This document shows positions 51,901 through 63,496 of a DNA stretch of 64,000 nt, piece by piece. Where the stretch lies: assembly GCF_000002075.1 (NCBI RefSeq), contig NW_004797937.1:19635-83634 (forward strand). Direction: 5' to 3'. Position 1 is the stretch's first letter, and each line of letters begins with the position of its first letter. The notes under the pieces are model-generated. The model did not search any database and was not told where the DNA came from. It worked only from the letters and a program-made list of their open reading frames with translations. The DNA is from Aplysia californica. Lineage: Eukaryota > Mollusca > Gastropoda > Aplysiida > Aplysiidae. Made by a program: the position numbers and the translations under genes.

Positions 51901-52606
51901 GTGGGTGAGTGGTGGATCCTCAGGTGCTCTGGTGTGGTTTACTCCTTTTTTCCTATCAAACATCTTTCGTCTTTATCTCCCCTCCTTCTTTTTTGTGTTT
52001 GTTACTCTCTTTTTTTGTTTTTGTAAAGTGTTTTACAGGGCTCGCAACTGCATAAGGTCATATGAGCGCGCGGGACACACCTGATATTTTCAGTTGGTAG
52101 GAAATTTTGAATTTTGCCCGGGTGGCGGCTGAAGCCTACTCTTATCAATTTTAGACCACCAAGGGATCTTTAACGAGCGCAACTTGCACACGGGCCCTCC
52201 AAGATTTTTCGCCCTTGTCCGGGAAGGCTAGGTGTAGATCTTTCCTACCAGAAGATCAGGGGTGTGGCAGAAAGACAGCAGTAAGGAGGAGCCAAGGAGT
52301 AGCAGTAGAAAGGCTGCAGAAAGAGTCAGGAGCCCAGAGGAGGGGGCAAAGGAGGTGAGGGGGTGGGGTCAGAAAGTGGAAATGAAAGCAGACAACAGAA
52401 TATTGCTAGAGAGCAGGAAAGAAGGGGAAAGGAGACAATTTTAGAGAAGAAAATTTTTCGGTCGCTACCCGGGACCTTTGAATGAGAGGCCAACACCTTA
52501 ACCTCTAGGCCACGAGAGCCCCCCTTGTTACTCTCTTGTAACACCTCTAATTTCAGCACTTATATGACCTTATTGTGTTGCAAGTGCTGTAAAACTCTTA
52601 CTAAAA
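51901..52606 (+). mobile_element. SINE-C split by SINE-A
   Basis: The 5' part is 51901-52011 and the 3' part 52538-52606 (GTAACACCTCTAATTTCAGC to CTTACTAAAAC). Between them lies a SINE-A with its own 13-bp duplication. Confidence 0.88.
52012..52524 (-). mobile_element. SINE-A, 13-bp TSD, inside SINE-C
   Basis: The perfect duplication TTGTTACTCTCTT (51999-52011; 52525-52537) is SINE-C sequence, proving the order of insertion. The head (right edge) has lost part of box B: the GGATTCGAACC region is missing between GCTACCC and GGGACC. Confidence 0.9.
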
Positions 52607-52619
52607 CTAAACTTTCTTT

Positions 52620-52714
52620 TAATTGTGTTTGTTACTCTCTTGTAAAACCTCCAATCTTCGGCACTTATATATGACCTTATTGTGTTTCAAGTGCTGTAAA
52701 ACTACTAAAACTAA
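52620..52714 (+). mobile_element. SINE-C, 5'-truncated
   Basis: GTTTGTTACTCTCTTGTAAA to GTGCTGTAAAACTACTAAAA; lies directly downstream of the previous SINE-C in the same orientation. Confidence 0.75.
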
Positions 52715-52732
52715 ATGTTTCTGAATATTCTA

Positions 52733-53480
52733 CAGGAGAGTCCACTTACAACGACCGGAAAAAACGAGAAGTCTGTTATAAAGACACTATTCTAAAACCC
52801 CGTTTTTTTCTCCTCTTTACCTTTGTAAATAAAATACTGCTATAGTGCTATCAGACAAACATGCTAGTCGCTTATAGCGCAATACTGCTGCTGCTGTGCA
52901 CAGTGCATAGGCCAATTATACATAATGCAAAACCTCGCCAGTTGAGAAACATGTTGGTGATCTAGCAAAACAAAGAATGTGTGTCAACAATGAAGGCCGG
53001 AGCGACTGAGTAGGGAGGTTGATAGGCCAGCGTAAGCCTAGTTTAGTTATCAAGGCCTACCATGCCTCTCACTTCTCCGATGCGGAGATGGGAAGGTCAC
53101 AGCAATGTGATGGATGGAGCGAATGTGTGACGTGCACAAGCAGACAGAATGCACCACAGGGTGGGGTGGGGGAAAACACAGCGGGCGAGTTAGCCCAGAG
53201 CCCTTTCTTTCTGATCACCAACGCCGAGCTGCCAGTCCACATCGCTAGATCTAACTAAAGAAACCTGATTCGACTTTTGATCAAGTAAGATCTAGAGGTC
53301 ATGTTGAAACAAAATCATCATCAGGGGAGATAGCAAAAGGAAATAAACAGAACACCAAACTCATAGATAAGGCCTACTTTAGTTTCCCTTGAATTTATTA
53401 CTGGATCCCATAGCGAGAATCCTGCTATAACGGACATTTTGCTCCGGTCCCCTCCCTCTCGTTACAACAGGATTCCACTG
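52733..53480. mobile_element. pogo-like element, 748 bp, TA target
   Basis: Ends CAGGAGAGTCCACTTACAAC and (inverted) GTTACAACAGGATTCCACTG, with TA on each side and GTTATA / TATAACGGAC subterminal words. No transposase ORF. Confidence 0.6.
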
Positions 53481-53482
53481 TA

Positions 53483-54400
53483 CTTATATTGCTTTTTAAA
53501 AATTCGTATTGGATTTAACAATAAATTAATGCAGAATTATTAATTTAATGGAGCTATTACATTTTTTCGAATTGCATTGGTGTAAAATCTTAACAACACT
53601 AACCTTTCTGTAAAGCTCGTTTTATCACAGATGCTTTATCTCTGCAATGCCCGACAGGGTTACTCTGTGTCTTATTGTATAGTATCAACATGGCATAATT
53701 CAAACAAATAACCAACATAATAATCTTGCAAGATACATGGGACTTTATTTAAAATTTTATACACCTGAAAAAATCTAAGAAGGCTACGTAAACATGGTTG
53801 ACATGTTACGAAGCCACACACAAAATACTGTAAATAATATTTCAGTAATCCATTTTTATTAACAATACATCTTAGAAAAAAATAAAATAATAATAATATT
53901 AATTAATTAATATTGGATTGAGCAATCTACGACAGAACTTTTTGTCTGCTTATACACATATGCCAGTAAACAAGTATTCATGCAGTTTTACTTCAAAACC
54001 ATGATGCACTGGCACTTTAAAAAAACCATTGACCTGGCAGCAATATATCATTGCTACAATATAGGGTCGCATTTAAGGACAAGCAGGCTAACCTAGATTT
54101 CGGGGATATCCAGAAATCTCGACCAACACCAAAGTGGGCATTAGCCTGTCTATAGGATAAATGTTGGTTTCATTAGTGGGTGTATTTGTTTGGTTATAGA
54201 GAAAACTCTCCTTGTCTTTTAAAGAAACTAAACAAGGGGCATAAACTTTTCCTTCGATTTTCTCAAAACACCATTTTTCAGGATAGCCTACTTGTGTTTA
54301 AAAGCGACCATATGCTTGGATAATATCGTTTAATCTATATATTTATGTACTTGTTTTCACAAGACATCACTTTGTTATGGTGTAATATTTGAGAAACTGA
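53483..54400. other. Intergenic, no gene seen
   Basis: Strongly AT-rich with (AAT)n-like stretches near 53880. No coding signal. Confidence 0.45.
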
Positions 54401-54409
54401 ACCAACCCA

Positions 54410-54590
54410 TGGCTGGTTGGCGGGTGCTCTGTCTGGTGTAGTTTGCTCCTTCTTTCCTATCAAACATCTATCATCCGTATCCTTCCTTCTTTTTTGTGTT
54501 TCGTTACTCTCTTGGAACACATTTAATCTTCGGCACCTATAAGACCTAATTATGTTGCAAGGCAAGTGCTGTAAAGCTTACTAAAACAAA
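54410..54590 (+). mobile_element. SINE-C
   Basis: TGGCTGGTTGGCGGGTGCTC, TCCTATCAAACATCTATCAT and a GCTGTAAAGCTTACTAAAAC tail with a small internal duplication (GCAAGGCAAGTGC). Confidence 0.8.
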
Positions 54591-54634
54591 AATGAACAGA
54601 CCCAAATGGATCACAGTATATGAATCATACGCTT

Positions 54635-54690
54635 GTTTTAGTAGAGTTTTTACGACGCTTGCAACTGCATAAGGTCATATGAACGCCAAA
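54635..54690 (-). repeat. SINE-A/C 3' tail only
   Basis: TTACGACGCTTGCAACTGCA-TAAGGTCATATGAACGCC matches the shared tail of the two SINE families with no body attached. Confidence 0.65.
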
Positions 54691-54699
54691 AGGTGGATG

Positions 54700-55480
54700 T
54701 CATCAGAGAAGTCCATACAGTAGAGGGAATCAGGCTTACTCTACCTCCCTCTCTAGCTTCAACAGCACAAAGTCTGCTTCAATTATCTAGGCACCCTGGA
54801 AATAGCGGGTCACAAGAGTGTGACAAATGTACAAAAGAAGTAGAGGAAAAATGACGGCAGTAAGGATTAGGAAAGAAAAAGAAACAGTTCCTTGTTGCAG
54901 TTCAGGCACAATTATGAGCATGACATTGATGAATCAGCCCATTTACAATTCTACTGTGCATAAGAACATGTTAATGTCCCTCCTTTGGGAATGGCCTAAA
55001 GACACTTCAGTCAGTGGCACCGCCCCGGGGGGTGAAGTAATATATGGTTAAATAAGAACGATCATAAATCAGTCTGAAACTGACTTGAAGACAGGCATTT
55101 TCTCTTCTACAGCTCTTGAATGAAAAATAACTTTTCTGTGTATCTCATGAGGCACAGTCTCGTTACATTTATTATTTATATTTATTTAAGATAATTCGAA
55201 AACGCTTTTCAAATTCCATGTCGGAAGTAAAAGGGACTTTTAAAATCATTTTGGTGCACATCATAATTATCAGTACCAGTAGTGAACAACACTTTTAATA
55301 ATATCCAATATGTCCCATCTCTTCTGATTTATCACAATGACTTTAGACCAGTCATGAAAATTGTAGTAGATGTTTGAAACATGTAACTGGACAGGAAAAA
55401 CCAAAAACTCTTATCATGTAACAAGAAGCAGAGTTCAATTTGACACAAGAAAAACCCATGAAAGATGTGCAGAGATGACT
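54700..55480. other. Intergenic, no gene seen
   Basis: No exon or repeat boundary recognised. Confidence 0.4.
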
Positions 55481-55484
55481 GGCA

Positions 55485-55720
55485 TTTGTCGTGGTGTGTA
55501 GCAGTTGGGTGCTTCGCCGTCGCAGACCAAAGACTTGGGTTTGATTCCCATGTTGGGAGAATTTTTATCGAGTAGGATCTGGGTCTTTCTGCTTGGACTT
55601 TGTATCTCTCTCAGTCTCCGCCTGGGTTGGACCTGACAAGCCCACCTTCTTCTAAATGATCTAAATTGTGTGGGGGAAGGGGGGGGGGGCATAAACGCAC
55701 CTACACTTTAATAAAAAGTG
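55485..55720 (+). mobile_element. tRNA-derived SINE (family F)
   Basis: GTGTAGCAGTTGGGTGCTTC (box A) and GGGTTTGATTCCC (box B) about 35 bp later, followed by a ~150-bp body and an A-rich end. Distinct from SINE-A and -B. Confidence 0.6.
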
Positions 55721-55995
55721 CAAGAATGTGAAATGAACGTTCAATATGCGTCATTCAAATTATGGAACGTGAGATTAGTATTAGTACCTCTGACTATGAG
55801 ACTGAGATGGAATGCAATCAGGTAAGGTCAGTACACATGATACACAACAATTTATGTATTTTTGTTTGGCAGCATGGGGGTGGGTGGGACTCCACTTTAA
55901 TTCCAGGGACACTTTTCAGTAATAAATGAAATCTACAGAAAGTATTGAAAAATAAAGCAACCTGAGCAACAAATGTCACAGGGCTTGAAGGCTAC

Positions 55996-56661
55996 NNNNN
56001 NNNNNNNNNNNNNNNNNNNNNNNNNNNNNNNNNNNNNNNNNNNNNNNNNNNNNNNNNNNNNNNNNNNNNNNNNNNNNNNNNNNNNNNNNNNNNNNNNNNN
56101 NNNNNNNNNNNNNNNNNNNNNNNNNNNNNNNNNNNNNNNNNNNNNNNNNNNNNNNNNNNNNNNNNNNNNNNNNNNNNNNNNNNNNNNNNNNNNNNNNNNN
56201 NNNNNNNNNNNNNNNNNNNNNNNNNNNNNNNNNNNNNNNNNNNNNNNNNNNNNNNNNNNNNNNNNNNNNNNNNNNNNNNNNNNNNNNNNNNNNNNNNNNN
56301 NNNNNNNNNNNNNNNNNNNNNNNNNNNNNNNNNNNNNNNNNNNNNNNNNNNNNNNNNNNNNNNNNNNNNNNNNNNNNNNNNNNNNNNNNNNNNNNNNNNN
56401 NNNNNNNNNNNNNNNNNNNNNNNNNNNNNNNNNNNNNNNNNNNNNNNNNNNNNNNNNNNNNNNNNNNNNNNNNNNNNNNNNNNNNNNNNNNNNNNNNNNN
56501 NNNNNNNNNNNNNNNNNNNNNNNNNNNNNNNNNNNNNNNNNNNNNNNNNNNNNNNNNNNNNNNNNNNNNNNNNNNNNNNNNNNNNNNNNNNNNNNNNNNN
56601 NNNNNNNNNNNNNNNNNNNNNNNNNNNNNNNNNNNNNNNNNNNNNNNNNNNNNNNNNNNNN
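55996..56661. other. Assembly gap (666 N)
   Basis: Run of N. ORFs spanning it are artefacts. Confidence 1.
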
Positions 56662-57818
56662 CCCCCTTCCCCTTACAACCCCCCCTACTATCATTGGCTA
56701 GCTGTAAAAAAAATGTACTAAGCCCAAAATTTTGAGATTAAACAAATTTTCAGTGTCGTTAATTTGTGTTATCAGTTGCATGTGCTCAAGAAATATTTGG
56801 TAGAAATTCCATTTGTCTAAACATAAGGGAAAAGCACATAATGTGTCAGCACAATGGTTAAAAGAATCCGACAGGTTTTTTTCTCTCTCCTATAAATATA
56901 AATTTTTAAAAATTTTGTTTTCTGGGCTTGAACCATTTTAACAGCTTGTTGACGCTATATAGCATACATGTACCATACATCTGAATGCATGTGACATATT
57001 CTTAACCACTGAGACTGAATTTTGGCAAAGAAGCAAAAGAATATCCTTAAAACATAGCATTTTATTATTACAAGTCACAGAAGCACCCTGGTTTCAGTTT
57101 CATATGTGTATACAAACTAAAACACTTCCTTCAGCTTTATATTAATCAGTTCCAAAGCAAACTTTCATAACATACAACGCAGGCTTAGACTTTGGTTACA
57201 TTCAAGTTCAAGTAAACAAAGATTCATACATTGACTTATCGTAAATCTTTTTCCACTCCAATTCCAAACAAAGACACAGCACTTAGTAATGCCCCAGTAA
57301 GTTGCTCCCAAGAAATGCTCTCAGTTATATACAGTACTAACCACAAACAGTATTTTGTTGGGATTTTTTTTCATTAATTTTAATATAATAGAAATAACTT
57401 AAAAAGCTAACACTTCAATTCAATGAATTTTTAAAAAATCACATCTCTTAAACTAAAACTACTGGGCAAACCATTCCAGGTCTTGAGACCCTCTATACAA
57501 ATGCTTTATCACCCATTAAGTTTAATAGATGGTATAAAAAAAAAAAAATTTGTCAGCTGATGAGCATAAACTGTGAGTTTGGGGTGTACAGTTTCAACTG
57601 ATTTGATAAACTTGATGGCACATTATCAATTTTAGCATTTGTGACATATAGTGGCCAATTTGTACATAATTCTTTTCTCAACAGTAAGCCAGTGCGGTGT
57701 CCGTTATAGAAGTCTTTAAAAAACTAAGCCTGGCAAGGGATTTCATACTTTGCTCGCAGATTGCCCAACGGGGCCTCCCACTCCCACATAGAGGCAAGTA
57801 TTTTAAGCGTTGTAATTG
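56662..57818. other. Intergenic, no gene seen
   Basis: AT-rich, no coding signal. Confidence 0.45.
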
Positions 57819-58034
57819 GGGTAGGAAACAACTGAAAACATGGGTTAGGAAACAACTGAAAACATGGGTTAGGAAACAACTGAAAACATGGGTTAGGAAA
57901 CAACTGAAAACATGGGTTAGGAAACAACTGAAAACATGGGGTAGGAAACAACTGAAAACATGGGTTAGGAAACAACTGAAAACATGGGTTAGGAAACAAC
58001 TGAAAACATGGGGTAGGAAACAACTGAAAACATG
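57819..58034 (+). repeat. 24-bp minisatellite, 9 units
   Basis: Nine units of GGTTAGGAAACAACTGAAAACATG with almost no divergence (units 1, 6 and 9 have GGGTAGG). The period is a multiple of three and the unit has no stop in one plus frame or two minus frames, so long false ORFs (RKQLKTWV repeated, and others) appear on both strands. Confidence 0.97.
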
Positions 58035-59370
58035 GGTAAAGAAACAAACTAGGCCAGGCAGTGCCAAAGAAAAAAACAAACAAATCAGAATCGGAGATGC
58101 AACAAACGTTCAAATTTAGAAGAGAAAAAAACCCAGTATAATTCTTCAAGTTGAAGCAATCATAATAGTCATAATAGTAAATAGCTCTGCATACGACAAA
58201 TTAAGAAAGCTCTTAAGTTCAAAGTAAATTTTAAAATTAATAAAGAACATTTAAGGTGCACCGACTTTGACGGATAATAGTACAATATTTAGTCACTCGT
58301 AGTTGTAGAGAATCCTGACACAGCCATAGACTCCTCAGATTCATCAAAGAAACATTTCTCACACACAACAGAATTGAGCAAGTGGGAGAGCATGTTATGA
58401 TCAGTAATGCATCTCAAATGATTTTTTTAAAATAACAAACATAATACATGCAAGCAACCAATAAACGTTTCTTACATGATACATGATATGTATGTATCTC
58501 ACAGCCAAACTCCAGTTAGACATTTTTTATAATCAAGACAACTTATTGTTCTAGCCTGACTTGGAATGTACAGATAAAAATAGATTTTGAAAATAATATT
58601 GTTGATTTAGAAACACAATCTAAATGTGTAAATCTTTAAATTAAAGGTATGTTAATATATGTACGACTAAAAAGGCCCAGTGCTTAAATTCTCTATCTCA
58701 GAGTTACGACTTACTTTTTTTGGGTGATTACATTTTACGATAACACATTATTGTTCATAGTTTAAGGAAGCAACATCCCTGCATTCCAGACATGTCCATT
58801 GATGCTCCGTTACTTACTCTCGCCCCCCAAAAAGCTCCTATGCGATCTTGAAGATGTTTTAATGTTTACATTAAAAAGAGTTCATAAAATTGATTCTCAC
58901 TGTTTTATCAACAATGACCTTGTAGTAAATTGAATGAAATCAGTTGGAGCAATAGAGAAGAAATTGACACATACAGAATCTTACTTGCACGATGCAGAGA
59001 ATAGGCAAAGAAGATAGGGTTTAAGTTTCAATACAGAAGAAAGGTTTGTGAAGCCTCATCAATTAAAGGGGTTGATAGCACCGTAAGCAACTTTGTTAAA
59101 TCCAAGTTTGCTCATTCACATGTTTGTAATATAATATAAGAGGTATTTCCTTGGTTTTTGTGAACAAATAAATGGGGAATGCTTGTTCTTTTATTAAACC
59201 TGAGTTCATTGAATCCAAGATTCACTGAATTAGAAGCCTTCCATCTGGGCAACTTGGCCCGTTTGCTGAAGTAAAGTTGGACCGACACTGCATGGCAATA
59301 AAAAAGGAGGAAAACTGGCTCATGTAGTCGAGATCAGAAATTCACAGTTTCAAAGAGAAACTACATTATA
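58035..59370. other. Intergenic, no gene seen
   Basis: AT-rich. A minus-strand AATAAA (TTTATT on plus near 59190) could serve the RITA1 transcript, but nothing ties it to that gene. Confidence 0.35.
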
Positions 59371-59374
59371 TAAG

Positions 59375-59790
59375 CAACATCTATAAATAACATTAATAGA
59401 CTACATTTACATAGTGCACATCACTGCTCAAAATCAAAGGTAGGTTATAATAGTTGTATACCTTAGAAAGGTAGCTTTTACCCTAACAGGACTTGTTTTG
59501 AAACATTTTCAGCTTCCTGGGAGGCATTCAACATACACTGCCATTACAATTACACAAGCACTCAAACAGATCCAAAAAACTAACTTAACAAATAGGCAAA
59601 GTCTTTCACTGCCTTAGCAGGGTACCCATTTTCACTTGGGTGACATGAGAAAAATGTATATGAAGTCTTTCCTATGGACACAACTATAAGTCTTGATTAT
59701 ACATGTAATGCATTTCAACCCACACTTTTCCACTGCAAGTACTGCAGCCCAACACTAACCACTAGACTACCGCCACCACATCTACTATAC
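59375..59790 (-). mobile_element. SINE-B, old near-complete copy
   Basis: The minus strand shows a tRNA-like head (GTGGCGGTAGTCTAGTGGTTAG at the right edge, 59763-59784), CACCCAAGTGAAAATGGGTA and GCCTCCCAGGAAGCTGAAAA. Diverged from the 9417 copy throughout. Confidence 0.7.
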
Positions 59791-60350
59791 TAAACTAATA
59801 CTATAGCAATTAAAAATTACCACTGACAGCAACAGCATTACCAGTAATAGCAACAGCATAAAAGTATTCATTAATTTATACAAGAAAGCTTCAACTTCTG
59901 ACATAGAAAATAACTGGTAGGGAGTGTTGATGAATTCAACTGACCTTTTGAAAGCTTCAATTTGTCCATATTCCATGATAATGAATACTTTCATGGACAA
60001 ATTTTGGGTCAATCTGGCATTATATATTGTGGTTGTAGTTGCAAATGTATGTAACCAATGCAACATCTGAATTTCACTCAGAATAGTGGGCCTACAGAGT
60101 ACTTAAGTTGTAGCAAAAAATGAGTCAACATATCTTCAGAATGACAACATCTCATAACAACCTACGTTAAATTCCAGAAAATCTGGCTGGAGATTGGAGG
60201 AGAGTGCACTGATAGGATTAACTTCTTTGAGTATCCCTCATTTGGTCAATACATATGTCTACCTCACTTGTTTCCCCAGCACTAAATGACCGTTATTGAG
60301 TCAATATTATAATTTTAAAAATGTATAACCCAGTAGATCAGTGAAAACCT

Positions 60351-60888
60351 TTACGGCTTCCAGACAGGTAATGGTCCACCACGGTCTTTGTTACGCGATA
60401 TTCCAAGAGATGTGGCAGGCCGCTTAGTGCTTCTACTTCTGACATTTTTACCAGAAAGTGAAATCTCAATCCCATTGTGGCCGTTGATCTCTGCTTCTCC
60501 TGATGGATCCCACAAGTACGGCCGCTGTTTTTTCTTCTCCCCCTTCTTCCTTTCATTCCACGGCGCTTCAAACGACGGCTCTTCCAAACCGTTCCCAAAT
60601 AAAGATTCATCGACGTAGGTCGGTGTGTGCTTCAGATGGCGGTACTGGTCTCTAGTGCTCCACATGTAGCCGGAACAGTCGAGAGACGAGTTTCCTTTCT
60701 TACTCTCCCTGGTGTAGGTTTGTGTTCCGGGCGTTGGACACCACAGAAGAGGTGGACCCATTTTCTTTTTCTGTGGGACTTTCACCGTCTTTGTGACTCC
60801 AAATGTGTTTTTTGGTGGTGGTGGCTTGGGCTCTTCCCAGGGAGCTTTGAAATTGATCTCCTCACTCAGCTTTGTATGATGATATGAT
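60351..60888 (-). CDS. RITA1: RITA1 homologue, terminal exon (partial gene)
   Basis: 178 codons plus TAA on the minus strand, beginning after a clear acceptor (CTTTTCTTCCAG). In vertebrates RITA1 binds RBPJ, the Notch pathway DNA-binding factor, and tubulin, and carries RBPJ out of the nucleus, damping Notch output. The key match is HTPTYVDESLFGNG followed by SFEAPW, against human HTPSYCDESLFGSR and SFGAP; the C-terminus GGPLPVWKP parallels human QKPKPPWK, and YLWDPSGE parallels LLWTPPP. An upstream PW motif (INFKAPWEEPKPPPPKNTFG) also fits. The protein is basic, proline-rich and probably disordered. The 5' exon or exons, which should carry the first YVDETLFG-like motif, are not found up to 64000 and must lie beyond. 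The exon opens in phase 2. No frameshift within it. Confidence 0.85.
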
Positions 60889-60968
60889 CTGGAAGAAAAG
60901 CGGAGTGGTATCAAACAGAATACAATCAGAGGAAGACCGTTACAAATTCTAAATTTAATATCTATCAA

Positions 60969-61317
60969 AATTTGAGATTCATTTTGAAAGTAAAGTCATA
61001 CTTTTTTAAAAGGTAAAAAGAAAAAAAGCGTACGTTATTTCTTTCAGATATTTTGATAGAAATTCCTCAATCTGTACGCAACATTCTCAACACCCGCAGT
61101 GCCTTGTTTAGCGTCGAAGCAATGAAATTGAAAAAGATGAATGTTGAAGAGCCTTATAACTAATTACACTTCTTTTCTTTAAAAACTTAGTCTTACTTCA
61201 GATTCTGATCATGACAATCTATCAAACACTGGTCAAAGCCCGCCATCCTCCCCTTTCGCATAACCACTTCCCGATCCAAATGGCCCACCTTCACGTTCAA
61301 ACCACACACACACAAAC
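60969..61317. other. RITA1 intron, nothing seen
   Basis: AT-rich; no exon recognised. Confidence 0.4.
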
Positions 61318-61500
61318 ATTATAAATAATAATAATAAATAATAAATAGCTCGACAGCAAGCTCCGATGCGCTTTACACTACATTATTACCCCAGCAGACC
61401 ATAGAACACTCTGAAACATTCTCAGCTTCCCGGGGAGCATACAGCGCAAGCAGCTGATTAAGCGCTCAAACACCAACATTATTCACATACAGTCCCAAGA
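61318..61500 (-). mobile_element. SINE-B, 5'-truncated
   Basis: The plus strand starts AATAATAATAATAAATAA, then GACAGCAAGCTC...GCGCTTTACACTA, CCCCAGCAGACCATAGAACA and CAGCTTCCCGGGGAGCATAC. In the RITA1 intron. Confidence 0.8.
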
Positions 61501-62329
61501 AGCACTACAATATATTTGTCTTCGATCACACCTTAGCACCCAGCACCTAGACAGCACCCTCACATGACTAAAGTGAAGGAAGGCCTAGTGCTTTGCCTAC
61601 ACTACACTACGGGTTAAGCGCAATGATGCAATTCAGTGCCAGCAATGTTTGTATATCACGCCATGCGGGAGTGGGCCTTGCGGTCTCATGTAACCTGACA
61701 CTCTCCATGACTATGGATGTGTTGTATTGCTTTGTGCTCGCTAGACAGTTGTGAGGAAAAATTTTAAGTTTTTTTGGTTTATTTGTTTGTTTGTTATTGT
61801 TGTTGTTTTTTGGGGGAGGGGTTGTTGACAAGCTGTATTCGTATGAGTGTCTGAAAAGACAGTGTTGCCAGTTTTAAAAAAATATGGGGGTTAAGTCGGG
61901 AAATGGAAAATTATATGAGTTATCCATGATTTTGAGTTCTCTGAACTTATGTTAACTGAGCCCAACAGCGTGGTGTAATGGTGTTTGATTAAAGATCTAT
62001 ATTACGAGTTAAGTCTGGGGTCATGGCGGGGGTAGGAAGCGGGGCAGGGTTCGATATGGACTGGCGATTACTAGAAACAACAAAGGTACAGTGAAAATTG
62101 CATCCAATGAAATCTTGAGGGCCCTCCTTTAAATTTGTTGAATCAGAAGATTCGGCAAAAGAAAAGTGACGTGCATGCATTCTTGAGCCATAATGACGAC
62201 AGGCACATGTGTCCCCAACGCTACAAAGTACGGTATTTATTATAAAGGGAATTTATTCTGGTGACTTTTTCATGGCTTTGAACATGAACCAAAGCAAAAT
62301 ATCATTGTAGTGTCTAAAAGAAAAATATG
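61501..62329. other. RITA1 intron, nothing seen
   Basis: GTT-rich and T-rich patches around 61770-61820; no exon. Confidence 0.4.
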
Positions 62330-62565
62330 AGGCACTGCGGTGAAATCAGGTGCTCGTCAAAATAATTGAATCAAAGAAACCAGCATTTTTCTGGCCATTG
62401 GGCAATTCTCTTTTGAATTTTCCTTTTCTATGTGGATTTTCCTGAAAAACATTGATTAAAGGAACAAAAAATGTAAATTTTCAATTTCCAAGGACTCTCA
62501 AGCTATGGAAGTCCCCAAGCTTTGGCGGCCATTTTTTCACTTTTTTTACCTCTGAAACCAGGCGA
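62330..62565 (-). repeat. Repeat family D, copy 3, cut by next element
   Basis: The minus strand matches 49855-50130 (GGTGCTCGTCAA, TTGGCGGCCATTTTTTC, CTGAAACCAGGCGAC). It breaks off at GGCGA, where the hAT-like element begins. Confidence 0.75.
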
Positions 62566-63496
62566 CAGAGTTGGTGATTTTTTTGATTTTTTAAATAAAA
62601 ATTTAAAAAAATCGATTTTTAAAATTTAAATCAGATTTTTTAAATTTTAATCGGATTTTTTTAATTTTTTTGATTTTTTTTTAAATGTCGACACAGTTTG
62701 GGATTTTTGGTGGCTAAAAGTATGTTCTTTTAGTGCAGAATGCATTGTCTTTATTCTAACTAATGATTAATTTAAGCAACTGCAAAAGGAAGCCTTAATC
62801 TGCTATTATCAGTGAATTAGGGCTACAGACAAAAAATGAAGAAAATGTCAGTCTAAAAGGAAAGGAGGAGAGGGGGGTAATTATGCATAGATAAACTTGT
62901 ATTTTATCACAGTGTGCGTGTGTGTGTGTGCGCGCTTGTGTTTGTCTAAAAAGAAAAAGAAAATGCTAATTTCAATTATGAAAAAAAAGTAAATTGAATA
63001 CTGTATTAATTTACTACTTACAGTGACAGGGGGGAAAGCAGACTTTTAAGCATGATTATATTAGTCTACTAAACCTTATATCTGTTTTATAAAACCAAAG
63101 AAAGGAATTCTGAATGTTTAAAGACGTAAAAACAATACATTTTTTAAAAGTGATTTAAATCACTGAGTTTTATTTTTAAAATCAAGTTGATTTAAATTTT
63201 TTTAAATCAACTGATTTAAATCGACCTGATTTAAATCAACCCAACCCTGGTTTTCAATTATGAAAAGAAAGAAAATTGAATACTGTATTATTTTACAGTG
63301 ACAGGGGGGGGAGCAGACTTTTAAGCATGATTATATTAGTCTACTAAACCTTATATCTGTTAAATAAAACCAAGGAAATGAATTCTGAATGTTTAAATAT
63401 GTAATAACAGAATACATTTTTTAAAAAGGGATTTAAATCACAAAATCAAGTTGATTAAAATATAAAAATCAACTGATTTAAATCAACCCAGCTCTG
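62566..63496. mobile_element. hAT-like MITE with duplicated right half
   Basis: Left end CAGAGTTGGTGATTTTTTTG, right end (inverted) CAGAGCTGGGTTGATTTAAA. CAGRGNTGGG with repeated GATTTAAATC is typical of a widespread hAT-type MITE class. The right half occurs twice in tandem (62969-63250 and 63251-63496), so the internal copy ends ATCAACCCAACCCTG at 63249. No matching 8-bp duplication was found. Confidence 0.7.

Noticed and set aside
55933-56701. Long ORFs across 55996-56661
   Set aside because: They consist almost wholly of N.
57697-58119. 140-codon ORF with RKQLKTWV repeats, and matching minus-strand ORFs
   Set aside because: Explained entirely by a 24-bp minisatellite whose period is a multiple of three; no splice or promoter context.
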